A stretch of DNA of 64,000 nucleotides from an uncultured Erythrobacter sp. (lineage in GTDB: Bacteria > Pseudomonadota > Alphaproteobacteria > Sphingomonadales > Sphingomonadaceae): the NCBI GenBank assembly GCA_947494705.1, contig CANLVN010000001.1:1125001-1189000 (forward strand). The letters are read 5' to 3'. This document shows positions 20,101 to 27,692 of this stretch, one piece after another. The position numbers and the translations under genes are program-made. Position 1 is the first letter of the stretch. Each line of letters starts with the position of its first letter. Below the pieces are notes generated by a model. The model worked only from the letters and a program-made list of their open reading frames with translations, searched no databases and had not been told where the DNA came from.

Positions 20101-20825
20101 ACAAGATGAAAGACAAGACTGTCTGGATCATCGGCGATCACCTGTCCGATTATGTCGCCGCCACGATCGAGGAACTCGTCGGCAATTGCGCGGTCGCGCG
20201 GGTGGTGCTGATCGCGAAGGACAAGGCCGGCGAGAAAGGAGTACGCGATTCCCTGCCCAAAGACCTGGCGAAGGACGCATTCGAAGTGCTCGTCGCGGGC
20301 GACGGCATCGAGGAGGCAATGGATCAGGCATTGGAGAAATGGGGACGGCCCACGACCGTTCTCTCGATGCCGTCCGCAGCCCTGCCCGACCATCTGTTCG
20401 CCGACGACAAGCCGCTGGCCACACCCGAATTCGCGCGCATGGTCGAGGACAACATCACCCGCCATTACCGGATCACGCGCAAGGCGTCGCTTTATGACGG
20501 ATGCCAGATCGTGCTCGTCTCACCCGACGTGCCCTATGGTTCGGATGGTCCGGGTGTGGCGCTCGCCAATTTCATCAAGACCTCGCTCCACGCCTTCACC
20601 GCGACCGTCGCGGTCGAGAACGAGCGGCTGGTTCACGATGTGCCGGTCAATCAGATCAACCTCACCCGCCGCGTTGCGAGCGAAGAGCCGCGCGACGAAG
20701 CCGAGCATGCCGAGGAGCTGAAACGCTTCACGCGCGCCGTCCTCCTCGTCGGCGCCCCGCTGCCCGATGCACAGGATTCGCGGTATCGGTCAAAGATCTA
20801 TCGCGGGACTTCGATGACGGTGTGA
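17184..20825 (+). CDS. mcr: Malonyl-CoA reductase, bifunctional (malonyl-CoA to 3-hydroxypropionate)
   Basis: This 1,213-residue protein is close to the 1,220 residues of the Chloroflexus enzyme and consists of two SDR-like halves. The N-terminal half has TGxxxxxG near residue 16 (ITGAAGNLGSEI) and Y174-x3-K178. In known Mcr this half reduces malonate semialdehyde to 3-hydroxypropionate. The C-terminal half has a second Rossmann motif from I568 (ITGGSAGIGG) and Y728-x3-K732, and reduces malonyl-CoA to the semialdehyde. Both use NADPH. ATGA overlap with pcs shows translational coupling. Together the two enzymes convert malonyl-CoA to propionyl-CoA. A hairpin terminator follows directly. Confidence 0.96.
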   Translation: MSSTPKGRLANKIALITGAAGNLGSEISRAFAREGAFVIMTGRTEDRIKAARDQLIADTGVSPERIDTAVLDGGDPDSIRAAMKTLKSEYGRIDILINNAGSAGPKQPLHKVPLSKAEMEACGDTETVRDAMLNILGVTWNMARIVAPMMPVGGAMVNISTIFSHTRYYGRTAYVVPKAALNSLSSQLASELGPRGIRVNTVFPGPIESDRIRTVFAAMDEVQGQPKDTTANYFTGRMALTRSTGGKVDGKPLPNPTDIAGTCLFLASEEAAGISGEQVDVTHGMSANRASASTYMTRPSMRSLDGAGLNIFIASGENWDEAVAAAQPLVNSGARVRLGLARNADVAQANARLKAQGIGEELSVTRFNRTEPEAMEAALKEFSEDVDGAITGAIVLPVKPSGHFTGSLLAADDDTVAKFMDTELVGAIAVARSLARYWYGHAILQSKPRCVFMTNPGDALGNSFAQILSAGVTQLIRIWRDEERVHEETGATNHAVWSNQIVRHTNTEDENARFAAGHATRVLFREARIAEIDLKLPASIAEETGARSAMVGFAENITGLHLGKVAFITGGSAGIGGQVARLLALAGAKVMMVARRESELVAARDRIVGELQDIGFAGVERRVKYMADIDVSDFASLDKAVDATLEEFGRIDYLINNAGVAGAEDMVIDMEPEAWRFTLDANLVSNYHLMQRVVPLMKAQGSGYVLNVSSYFGGEKFLAVAYPNRADYGLSKAGQRAMVEAFSPFLGPEVQCNAIAPGPVDGDRLSGTGGKPGLFQRRAKLILENKRLNAVYSAVIHAIREGGDAGKILTRLSRNSTSTLSHDGEAPEELRKLALEFASEGDGLCCWDQYLLTEAMAERLLVRLQLGGFLLGSNEWASKAGGETWLKLAPPQDKPFLPAAAVDKVATGVGKGVISQLHLGAMPTEAEVAQATVFFLADRAVSGETFMPSGGLRVERSNTEREMFGSPKQERIDKMKDKTVWIIGDHLSDYVAATIEELVGNCAVARVVLIAKDKAGEKGVRDSLPKDLAKDAFEVLVAGDGIEEAMDQALEKWGRPTTVLSMPSAALPDHLFADDKPLATPEFARMVEDNITRHYRITRKASLYDGCQIVLVSPDVPYGSDGPGVALANFIKTSLHAFTATVAVENERLVHDVPVNQINLTRRVASEEPRDEAEHAEELKRFTRAVLLVGAPLPDAQDSRYRSKIYRGTSMTV

Positions 20826-20830
20826 TACGA

Positions 20831-20856
20831 AAAAGGGGGCCGGAAAGCCCCCTTTT
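20831..20856. terminator. Bidirectional hairpin terminator between mcr and ssb
   Basis: A perfect 10-bp stem, AAAAGGGGGC / GCCCCCTTTT, encloses the loop CGGAAA five bases after the mcr stop. A/T runs on each side make it work in both directions, ending mcr on the plus strand and ssb on the minus strand. Confidence 0.9.
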
Positions 20857-20868
20857 GAATGCTGATTC

Positions 20869-21426
20869 CTAGAACGGAATGTCGTCGTCGAGGTCGTCGT
20901 AGCCGCCCGATCCGCCGCCGGAGCCGCCACCCGAACCGCCGCCGGAGCTTCCGCCACCGCCCTGATTCCAGCCCCCACCGCCGCCGCCACCGGAGCCGCC
21001 GCGGTCGCCGTAGCCTGCGCCGCCACCGCCGAAGTTGCCGCCACCGCCGCCGCCGCCAGAGCGACCACCGCCCGGTGCGCCGTCGAGCATCGTCAGCGTG
21101 CCGTTAAAGCCGCGCAACACGATCTCCGTGGAATAGCGATCCTGACCGTTCTGGTCCTGCCATTTGCGGGTCTGAAGCTGGCCTTCGATGTAAACCTTCG
21201 AGCCCTTCTTCAGGTAATTCTCGGCAACATTGACCAGACCTTCGGAGAAAATCGCGACGGTGTGCCACTCAGTGCGTTCCTGACGCTCACCGGTGTTGCG
21301 GTCCTTCCACTGCTCGGAGGTCGCGATGCGCAGGTTGCACACCTTGCCGCCATTCTGGAAGCTGCGGACTTCCGGGTCCTGCCCCAGATTGCCAATCAGC
21401 ATGACCTTGTTGAGCGAACCCGCCAT
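20869..21426 (-). CDS. ssb: Single-stranded DNA-binding protein SSB
   Basis: This 185-residue SSB has an N-terminal OB fold (residues 1 to about 110: [21 protein letters not shown] ... TEIVLRGF). A long Gly/Ser-rich linker follows, then the acidic tip DDDIPF that recruits repair and replication partners. It coats single-stranded DNA as a tetramer. The linker is unusually rich in glycine, with runs of up to seven. The stop lies 12 bases from the shared terminator with mcr. ORFs on the opposite strand here are artefacts of the GGN repeats. Confidence 0.97.
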   Translation of the reverse strand: MAGSLNKVMLIGNLGQDPEVRSFQNGGKVCNLRIATSEQWKDRNTGERQERTEWHTVAIFSEGLVNVAENYLKKGSKVYIEGQLQTRKWQDQNGQDRYSTEIVLRGFNGTLTMLDGAPGGGRSGGGGGGGNFGGGGAGYGDRGGSGGGGGGGWNQGGGGSSGGGSGGGSGGGSGGYDDLDDDIPF

Positions 21427-21549
21427 CGAATTGTCCTTCTCGTCTTTATCCGTGCAGCACTGGCTGCGATTCTCTCAACGGGTAATAGGCGAGCGGGTCG
21501 AGGGAGGCCAAGGGCTCTCCCGGCTTAATCACCCCCAATATGGTGGAAA

Positions 21550-22230
21550 CTACCTACTCGGGTAACGCAGCCGTCCCAGAAACCGCGTCAGGCTCGGCAA
21601 TTCGACGTCGCGGTTGAGCAATTGCGCCTTGGCCTTTTCGAACTTCATCACGCCGTCGATGCGCCGGTCGAGAAATTCGTAGGTCTTGGCTTTGCCCTCG
21701 CTGTCGTCGTTCACGAACACCGCGAGCGTCGCGGAATAGATGCCCGCAAGGATCGCGCGCTTCGTGTAGTGATTGTAGTCGGTCGCAGTGTCACCTGCGA
21801 GCCGCCACATGATGTCCGCCGAGCGCCAACCCAGCTTCAGCGAGCGCGGCGCGTTCTGAGGCATCGCCATGATCGCCATCGCGCGTCGCACAGCCTCGTC
21901 GATATGCTCGACCGCTTCTAAGCGGAAAGCGACCAGCGCACGGATGCGCTCCCGGATCTTGAGCTCTGCGAGCGTTTCCGGGGGCAAGGCCTCTTCCATC
22001 GCAACGTCGACCGATGTCACCCACGCCTCGATCATGTCCATCGCTTGGCCCGAGCCGCCCGGGAAAGCGAGCCGGGCAACGTCGACATCGACGCCCGCCA
22101 TCTCGGCGGCGGCGACCAGAGCGGTTTCGTTCCACCCGTCGAAGATCGCCGAAGCCGCGATATCGGGAGCCAGCGCCACACGCAGCTCGTCCAGGGTCAT
22201 GTCGGCATAATCGGGGTTTGGCACAGTCAT
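21550..22230 (-). CDS. COQ9-family protein
   Basis: This 226-residue protein resembles mitochondrial COQ9 and its alphaproteobacterial relatives. It has an N-terminal TetR-like helical region (DELRVALAPDIAASAIFDGWNETALVAAAEMAGVDV) followed by the COQ9 core (MAMPQNAPRSLKLGWRSADIMWRLAGDTATDYNHYTKRAILAGIYSATL, of which WRLAGDTATDYNHYTKR is the most diagnostic part). COQ9 binds lipids and presents ubiquinone precursors to COQ7; the bacterial role is inferred. It ends 123 bases upstream of ssb on the same strand and starts four bases after the ankyrin gene stops, so the latter two probably share a transcript. Confidence 0.88.
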   Translation of the reverse strand: MTVPNPDYADMTLDELRVALAPDIAASAIFDGWNETALVAAAEMAGVDVDVARLAFPGGSGQAMDMIEAWVTSVDVAMEEALPPETLAELKIRERIRALVAFRLEAVEHIDEAVRRAMAIMAMPQNAPRSLKLGWRSADIMWRLAGDTATDYNHYTKRAILAGIYSATLAVFVNDDSEGKAKTYEFLDRRIDGVMKFEKAKAQLLNRDVELPSLTRFLGRLRYPSR

Positions 22231-22234
22231 CCGT

Positions 22235-22894
22235 TCAGAAACTCGGTCCGTATTGTTCAGTGGGCGCTTGGCCTTCGCGATTGGCGTCGGCTTCTGCGAA
22301 TTCTCTTTGCAAAAGCGTGACTCCGGACATCAGTTCCAGATAATCGCGCGCCGACCGCCCTGAATTGTCACTGCGATCAGGGTCTGCGCCCTTTTCAAGC
22401 AGGTAGCGAACCAGCCCGACGTCGCGCTGGTGGACTGCCGCGATCAGCGGGGTCTCGCCTTGGCTGTCGGCAACATTGACGTTCGCCCCGCCCTCGACCA
22501 GCGCTTCTGCGCCTTCGACATAGCCGAGCCGCGTCGCGATCTGCAGGGGGGTGATGCCGCTCTTGTCGCGGATATTGGGGTTCCCTCCGCGCTCCAGCAG
22601 GAAGCGAATCCACAAGGTGTCGCGCCGCTTCGTCACGATATGCAGACCGGTTTCGCCCGATGTGATGTCACGCGTATTGACGATCTGCGTGCCGGGAACA
22701 TTGAGCATTTCGGTCGCGGTGTCCCCGTCGCGCTCGTCGACCGCTTTCAGGAATTCGTACCCGTCGGAAAACATCTGCGCGGATACGGGGTGCATGTTGG
22801 CAGTGCCCAGCGCACCGATTGCAAGCAAGGTTGCCACAGCTGCACTGGCAATCCGTCCCGTGATCCCTAACTTGCGCAAAACCGAGAAACCCAC
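22235..22894 (-). CDS. Secreted ankyrin-repeat protein
   Basis: With the GTG start at 22894 this is a 219-residue protein. It has a signal peptide (about residues 1-38, ending MHPVSAQ) and about four ankyrin repeats (TSGETGLHIVTKRRDTLWIRFLLERGGNPN, then KSGITPLQIATRLGYVEGAEALVEGGANVN, and so on). Ankyrin repeats bind proteins; a periplasmic partner is likely but unknown. The frame is open to an ATG at 22969, but that would leave only 10 bases before the divergent SCO gene. The GTG has GAAAGG upstream and leaves room for two promoters, so I prefer it. The tail ends four bases before the COQ9 gene. Confidence 0.8.
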   Translation of the reverse strand: MGFSVLRKLGITGRIASAAVATLLAIGALGTANMHPVSAQMFSDGYEFLKAVDERDGDTATEMLNVPGTQIVNTRDITSGETGLHIVTKRRDTLWIRFLLERGGNPNIRDKSGITPLQIATRLGYVEGAEALVEGGANVNVADSQGETPLIAAVHQRDVGLVRYLLEKGADPDRSDNSGRSARDYLELMSGVTLLQREFAEADANREGQAPTEQYGPSF

Positions 22895-22979
22895 GCTTTG
22901 AACCTTTCGCGAAACCTGTAAAATCGAATGTGAGGAAGCCCCCTGGGGTCCGCCCTCGCAATGAGGCAATTAGCAGACC

Positions 22980-23582
22980 ATGAACCACACCGCCACACCC
23001 TCCCGCTTGTCCTTTATCGCAGCGCTCCTGCTGGGGCTTGGCGCATGCGCTTCGGAGCCCGAAGCGGCAGCTCCCCCGCTTCAGGGCGCGACGATCGGCG
23101 GCGAGTTCGAACTGACCGACAGTTCGGGCGAAACCGTGCGCTGGGGCGATTTCGATGGCCAATACCGGATCGTCTATTTCGGCTACGCCTATTGCCCGGA
23201 CATCTGCCCCACCGATGTCCAGCGCATGACCCAGGGACTGAACCAGTTCGCGCAGGAACATCCCGAACGCGCCGCACAGATCCAGCCGATCTTCATCACC
23301 ATCGATCCCGAGCGCGATACACCCGAAGTCGTGGGCGAATTTACCAACGCATTTTCCGAGGACCTCATAGGTCTCACCGGCACTCCCGAGCAGATCAAGG
23401 CCGCCGCCGACACGTTCCGCGTCTATTATTCGAAGGGCGAGGAGAGCGAGAGCGGTGCCTATTTGATGGACCACTCAAACATCACCTATCTATTCGGTCC
23501 GCAGGGCGAACCGATCGCTACCCTGCCCACCGATGAAGGCGCCGATGCGGTTGCCGCGCAACTCGACACATGGGTGAGTTGA
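22980..23582 (+). CDS. SCO/SenC-family copper metallochaperone, lipoprotein
   Basis: This 200-residue thioredoxin-fold protein has a lipobox Leu-Gly-Ala-Cys (LLLGLGACAS) that places it on the membrane facing the periplasm. It carries the SCO copper motif C-P-D-I-C-P (YCPDICPTD) and the later histidine in MDHSNITYLFGP, which completes the Cu site. SCO proteins deliver copper to the Cu-A centre of cytochrome c oxidase. It is divergent from the ankyrin gene and overlaps the start of the YcgN-like gene by 13 bases. Confidence 0.92.
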   Translation: MNHTATPSRLSFIAALLLGLGACASEPEAAAPPLQGATIGGEFELTDSSGETVRWGDFDGQYRIVYFGYAYCPDICPTDVQRMTQGLNQFAQEHPERAAQIQPIFITIDPERDTPEVVGEFTNAFSEDLIGLTGTPEQIKAAADTFRVYYSKGEESESGAYLMDHSNITYLFGPQGEPIATLPTDEGADAVAAQLDTWVS

Positions 23583-24058
23583 GGGAAAAATTCTGGGAGC
23601 TGCCGCTGGCGCAGCTCACCCGCGCAGAGTGGGAGGCTCTGTGCGATGGATGCGGGCGGTGCTGCCTGCACAAGATCGAGGATGCGGACACCGGCGCGAT
23701 CGAGGACACGAACGTGGCGTGCAAGCTGCTCGATTGCAGCACCGCGCAATGCTCCGATTATCGCAATCGCAAGGCCTTCGTGCCCGATTGTCTGCGGCTG
23801 ACGCTGAAGATCGTCGAGGACGTTCCTTGGCTGCCGGGCACCTGCGCCTATCGCCGCCGGGCCGAGGAGCGACCGTTGCCCGAATGGCATTACCTGCTGA
23901 CCGGCGACCGCGACGACGTCGTTCGCGCAGGGGTTTCGGTCGCAGGACGGGTCATTAGCGAGAACGAGGCCGGCCCGCTCGAGCACCACATCGTCGACTG
24001 GGGCCCGCCACGCAAAACCGCGACTGTCGGCTTTCGGGTCGAGGAGCCGGGCGAATGA
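23570..24058 (+). CDS. YcgN/UPF0260-family cysteine-cluster protein
   Basis: This is a 162-residue cytoplasmic protein of the YkgJ/YcgN cysteine-cluster type. Cysteines occur in C-D-G-C-G-R-C-C and in ACKLLDCSTAQCSDY, then VPDC and GTCAY, a pattern that suggests a metal or Fe-S site. No reaction is established for the family. It overlaps the SCO gene at its start and the metallopeptidase gene by four bases at its end (ATGA), so the three are one transcript and translation is coupled. Confidence 0.87.
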   Translation: MGELREKFWELPLAQLTRAEWEALCDGCGRCCLHKIEDADTGAIEDTNVACKLLDCSTAQCSDYRNRKAFVPDCLRLTLKIVEDVPWLPGTCAYRRRAEERPLPEWHYLLTGDRDDVVRAGVSVAGRVISENEAGPLEHHIVDWGPPRKTATVGFRVEEPGE

Positions 24059-24777
24059 TCGACTGGCTCAAGCGCGCCGCTTTCGAGCCCGAGATCGACC
24101 TGTGCGGGACCGTGGTTCCCATTACCCTGCGCCGCCACCGCACGGCCAAGCGCCTGACTTTGCGGCTCGCGCCCGATGGCAGCGAGGTGCGCATCACCCT
24201 GCCAAGCTGGGCGCGTGGGCAGGAGGCGATCGCCTTCGCTCACGCCAAAGCCGACTGGCTGGCGGCGCAATATGCCAAGGTGCCCCGGCGCGAAGTCGTG
24301 GAGCCAGGAAGCGTCTTTTCCTATCGCGGGCGTGCATTGCGGATCGATTGGCAAGCAAAAGCTCCCCGCCGACCGGTGATGGAGGCGGACCGAGTGCGTC
24401 TTGGCGGTCCCAGACCGGGGCTCGATACGCGGCTCAAACGCTGGCTAGAACGCGAAGCTCTTGCCGTGTTCGAGACCGACATGGCCGAGTACACCGCCGC
24501 CGCCGCGCTGGACCCGGTGCCGGTGGCTCTGTCGCGGGCGCAAAGGCGCTGGGGCAGCTGCTCTGACAAGTCGCGTATCCGCATCAACTGGCGGCTCATC
24601 CAGGCCCCCGATTTCGTGCGCCGCTCGGTCGTCGCGCATGAAGTCGCGCATCTTGTCCATTTCGACCACTCGCCCGCTTTCCACGCGCTGCTCGTCGATA
24701 TCTACGAGGGCGAGATCGGCAAGGCAGATCGCTGGCTGAAGGAGCACGGGCGCAGTCTTTATGCGAGCTTCGGCTGA
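24055..24777 (+). CDS. YgjP/DUF45-family zinc metallopeptidase-like protein
   Basis: This 240-residue protein has the YgjP (DUF45, SprT-like) zinc-peptidase core. The diagnostic block is LSRAQRRWGSCSDKSRIRINWRLI, then the zinc motif H-E-V-A-H in VVAHEVAHLVHFDHSPAFHALL. The N-terminal half contains the usual RRHRTAKRLTLRLAPDGSEVRITLP strand region. Substrate is unknown for the family. It is the last gene of the SCO-YcgN-YgjP run. Confidence 0.88.
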   Translation: MIDWLKRAAFEPEIDLCGTVVPITLRRHRTAKRLTLRLAPDGSEVRITLPSWARGQEAIAFAHAKADWLAAQYAKVPRREVVEPGSVFSYRGRALRIDWQAKAPRRPVMEADRVRLGGPRPGLDTRLKRWLEREALAVFETDMAEYTAAAALDPVPVALSRAQRRWGSCSDKSRIRINWRLIQAPDFVRRSVVAHEVAHLVHFDHSPAFHALLVDIYEGEIGKADRWLKEHGRSLYASFG

Positions 24778-24833
24778 TATTCTCACGAAAAATACGTAGG
24801 CATTCGTTAACCCTGTTCGCCTAAATCGCGTTC

Positions 24834-25412
24834 ATGTTCCGGCGGTTCTGCCTTATCCTTGCTGCCTTCAGCTTCGTCATCCCGGCCCTCTTGGGGATGG
24901 GGGCCCAAGCGCGCGCGCAAGGCAATTGTCACAACTGCGACCTCCCCCCCGGATGCCGCGGCAACGGCAACCAGAACGGCAATGGCAACGGCAACAAGAA
25001 GCGCAATTGCCAGCGTCTCCAGATCATGATCGAAAGCGATATCGACTTTGGCCGGGTGGTGCTGCTGGGCGACGGAGAATCGCGCGTGCTGCTCGACCTT
25101 GCAACTGGCCAGAAGACCGTAATCGGCGACATCGACGACCTTGGCGGGATGCCTGTGACGGGTCGCGCGGTCATAACCGGCGCGCCTTTCGAACAGGTCA
25201 TCCTCAACCTGCCCGGCGAAGTCGCCATGCGCGATCCCACCGGCGGCAATGCGCGTCTGCGCGATTTTGTCACCGACCTCGACGGCTTTCCCCGCCTCGA
25301 CGAAGGTGGACGGCTGGAATTCCGGTTCTCCGGCACTTTGGTGATCGAGGCGGAAACCAGTGCCAGCGGCAATCTGCGCGGTCGGGTGCCGATCAGCGTC
25401 GAGTATCCTTGA
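24834..25412 (+). CDS. DUF4402-like secreted protein
   Basis: This 192-residue protein starts with a signal peptide (MFRRFCLILAAFSFVIPALL, cleavage near AQARAQ). Next comes a low-complexity stretch of Gly-Asn pairs with cysteines around residues 31-58, then a beta-rich domain: DIDFGRVVLLGDGESRVLLD, VTGRAVITGAP, and a C-terminal LRGRVPISVEYP. This matches the DUF4402 pattern seen in alphaproteobacterial surface or pilus-like proteins. No partner genes such as chaperone or usher are nearby. Function unknown. Confidence 0.7.
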   Translation: MFRRFCLILAAFSFVIPALLGMGAQARAQGNCHNCDLPPGCRGNGNQNGNGNGNKKRNCQRLQIMIESDIDFGRVVLLGDGESRVLLDLATGQKTVIGDIDDLGGMPVTGRAVITGAPFEQVILNLPGEVAMRDPTGGNARLRDFVTDLDGFPRLDEGGRLEFRFSGTLVIEAETSASGNLRGRVPISVEYP

Positions 25413-25451
25413 CGCTTTCATCCGGGCATGGCGCGTCCTATATTGCGACCC

Positions 25452-25925
25452 ATGTTCGAAAAGTCGCGCTTCAATCCCAAGACCGGTGTGGTCGATTTCT
25501 GGCACGAGTTCAGGAAACCCAACCCCTATCGCATACCGATCCTGATCGTCTCCACGCTGCCGCTGGCGCTCATGTTCTACTGGCTGTCGAACGAGACCGT
25601 CTACAAGGATCCCGAGCGCCCGCGCATCACCTATATCACCACCTTCGATCCGACCCGCACCGACGCGCAAATCGCCGCCTCGAATCTGGAAAACCAGGAG
25701 GTGAAGGAAATGCGCGAAGAGGCCCAGCAGGCGCTCGAAGAACGCAAACGCGAGCTTTACAAGGCGCTTGGCGCTGCGGCGGGAATGGACGTTGACGAAA
25801 TCGACGAACGTGGCCGCGCGGCTCGCGCTGCCGAAGAAGCCGCCGAACGCGCCCGTCAGGACGAATTGATGGGCCGGACGGGCGATGCCGCCGACGACGC
25901 CCCCGCCGAAAGCGACGCGCCATAA
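25452..25925 (+). CDS. Single-pass membrane protein, unknown function
   Basis: This 157-residue protein (from the ATG at 25452; an earlier ATG at 25428 is possible) has one membrane helix at about residues 28-45 (IPILIVSTLPLALMFYWL). A long, charged, Ala/Glu/Arg-rich region follows (QQALEERKRELYKALGAAAGMDVDEIDERGRA...), very likely a coiled coil. I do not recognise a named family. Its stop codon sits within the region that codes the N-terminus of RibD in another frame, which suggests one transcript with the riboflavin genes. Confidence 0.7.
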   Translation: MFEKSRFNPKTGVVDFWHEFRKPNPYRIPILIVSTLPLALMFYWLSNETVYKDPERPRITYITTFDPTRTDAQIAASNLENQEVKEMREEAQQALEERKRELYKALGAAAGMDVDEIDERGRAARAAEEAAERARQDELMGRTGDAADDAPAESDAP

Positions 25926-25993
25926 TCGCGAGCGCGCCCAGCGACGCCGACTGGCTCGCCGCCGCAGCGCGGCTCGCGGCGCGCGGGCGTCCC

Positions 25994-26905
25994 ATGAGCC
26001 GTCCCAACCCAGCCGTCGGTGCCATTCTCGTGCGCGACGGGAGGGTCGTAGGGCGCGGCTGGACACAGGCCGGAGGCCGCCCCCATGCCGAGGCCGTGGC
26101 GCTCGAAGGGCTGGCAGAGGGCGAAGCCAAGGGAGCGGTTCTGTACGTCACGCTTGAGCCGTGCGCGCACGAATCCGAACGCGGACCGGCCTGCACCGAT
26201 CTCGTCATCGCCACGCGTCCTTCGCGCGTCGTCATCGGACAGCTCGATCCCGACCCGCGCACCGCAGGCCTGGGCGTCAAGCGGATCGAGCGCGCGGGCA
26301 TCGCGGTCGATGTCCTGGGCGACGACGCTTCGCGCGCCAGCCTGGAAGGCTACCTTAGCCGCGCCACGCACAACCGCCCGCATGTCACACTCAAACTCGC
26401 GATGAGCCTCGACGGAGCGATCGCGCTGTCATCCGGCGAGAGCCAGTGGATCACGGGCGAGGTCGCCCGCAACCACGTCCATGCCCAGCGCGCGCGCCAC
26501 GATGCGATACTCGTGGGCGGCGCGACGTGGCGCAAGGATCGCCCGCGCCTCGATGTGCGCCTCCCCGGCCTCGAAGCGCGCAGCCCCGAACGATTCCTGT
26601 TGAGCCGGGGCGTCGCGCCCGAAGGCGTGCGGGTAATCAATCGACCCGACCAGATCACGGAGATGGATGGCGTCCAGTATCTCTATGTCGAAGGCGGCGC
26701 AGGCACCGCGTCCAGCTTCCTCGCCGAAGATCTTGTCGACAGGCTGCACATCTATTGCGCGCCGATCATCGTCGGCGACGGTTTGCGGGCAATTGGCGAC
26801 CTCGGGCTCGACGCGCTTGGCGACGCGCATGGCCGGTGGCGCATGGGCGAGAGCCGCCAGCTTGGCAGCGACCGCTTCACCGCCTATCTGCGAACCCGCA
26901 CATAA
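25994..26905 (+). CDS. ribD: RibD, bifunctional riboflavin deaminase/reductase
   Basis: This enzyme does the second and third steps of riboflavin synthesis. The N-terminal deaminase shows RPNPAVGAI, the zinc histidine and Glu in PHAEAVAL, and zinc cysteines in E-P-C-A-H with a second Cys at GPAC. The C-terminal reductase shows LKLAMSLDGAIA and YVEGGAGTASSFL. The ATG at 25994 is the first ordinary start, giving 303 residues. However, the same frame upstream (from 25922) reads SDADWLAAAARLAARGRP, which is the normal first helix of RibD. No ATG, GTG or TTG opens it, so the real start may be ATA or ATC at 25922/25925. ribE follows after 14 bases. Confidence 0.93.
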   Translation: MSRPNPAVGAILVRDGRVVGRGWTQAGGRPHAEAVALEGLAEGEAKGAVLYVTLEPCAHESERGPACTDLVIATRPSRVVIGQLDPDPRTAGLGVKRIERAGIAVDVLGDDASRASLEGYLSRATHNRPHVTLKLAMSLDGAIALSSGESQWITGEVARNHVHAQRARHDAILVGGATWRKDRPRLDVRLPGLEARSPERFLLSRGVAPEGVRVINRPDQITEMDGVQYLYVEGGAGTASSFLAEDLVDRLHIYCAPIIVGDGLRAIGDLGLDALGDAHGRWRMGESRQLGSDRFTAYLRTRT

Positions 26906-26919
26906 GGGGCTCAACGAAA

Positions 26920-27543
26920 ATGTTCACCGGCATCGTCACCGCCATCGGCACCATCATTTCGCGCGAACAGCGCGGCGACCTGCGCGTGCGCATTGCCGCA
27001 CCGCTCGACCCGGCGCGCATCGATATCGGCGCTTCGATCGCCTGTTCGGGAGTGTGCCTGACCGTGGTCGAACGCGGTGGGTCGAAGGGCGACGCGTGGT
27101 TCGACGTGGATGTTTCAAGCGAAAGCGTCAGCCGCACGAAACCGGGCATGTGGGACGAAGGAGCCAGGCTCAATATCGAACCCTCCCTGCGCGTCGGTGA
27201 CGAGTTGGGCGGGCATATTGTGACAGGCCATGTCGACAGCGTCGGCGAGGTGGTGAAGGCCCATAAGTCCGGCGATAGCTGGCGGATCGCGATCCGCGCG
27301 CGCGTCGAGATGGCGCCTTTCATAGCGGAAAAAGGTTCGATCACCGTCGATGGCGTCTCGCTGACGGTCAATGACGTGCGCGACCGCTCGGATCAGACCT
27401 GCGACTTCCTGCTCAATATCATTCCGCACACTGCCGAAGTGACCACGCTCGGCGCGCTCGATGAAGGTTCCAAGGTCAATCTCGAGATCGACGTGCTCGC
27501 CCGTTACCTCAAGCGGATGCAGGGTCTGGCCAGCCAGCGATAG
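26920..27543 (+). CDS. ribE: Riboflavin synthase, alpha subunit
   Basis: This is a 207-residue riboflavin synthase with the invariant N-terminus MFTGIV and two tandem lumazine-binding barrels (repeat starts at M1 and about residue 98, LGGHIVTGHVDSVGEV). Two 6,7-dimethyl-8-ribityllumazine molecules dismutate to riboflavin. The S-x-C-L-T region (IACSGVCLTV) and S-x-T-V-x-G-V-S-L-T (GSITVDGVSLTV) are as expected. An open frame extends far upstream but overlaps ribD; the ATG at 26920 gives the family N-terminus. ribD and ribE form an operon. Confidence 0.95.
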   Translation: MFTGIVTAIGTIISREQRGDLRVRIAAPLDPARIDIGASIACSGVCLTVVERGGSKGDAWFDVDVSSESVSRTKPGMWDEGARLNIEPSLRVGDELGGHIVTGHVDSVGEVVKAHKSGDSWRIAIRARVEMAPFIAEKGSITVDGVSLTVNDVRDRSDQTCDFLLNIIPHTAEVTTLGALDEGSKVNLEIDVLARYLKRMQGLASQR

Positions 27544-27556
27544 CGCCGGGCAACCC

Positions 27557-27588
27557 AAAACGGGGCGACTTCATAAGAAGCCGCCCCG
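27557..27588 (-). terminator. Terminator of the first curlin gene
   Basis: Read on the minus strand, the stem CGGGGCGGCTT / AAGTCGCCCCG (one G-T wobble) with loop CTTATG is followed by TTTT. On the plus strand the same hairpin has an A-C mismatch and no T run, so it mainly serves the minus-strand curlin gene, though it may also slow transcription leaving ribE. Confidence 0.75.
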
Positions 27589-27692
27589 TCCCCGGACCTG
27601 CAAGACGCTCCTTGGCGACCGAGCGCTCGCAAGCCTTGCTCAAGATATGATCCCGCGTCCCGGATTGCCGCGGGGAGGAATTGGCCGGTGAG

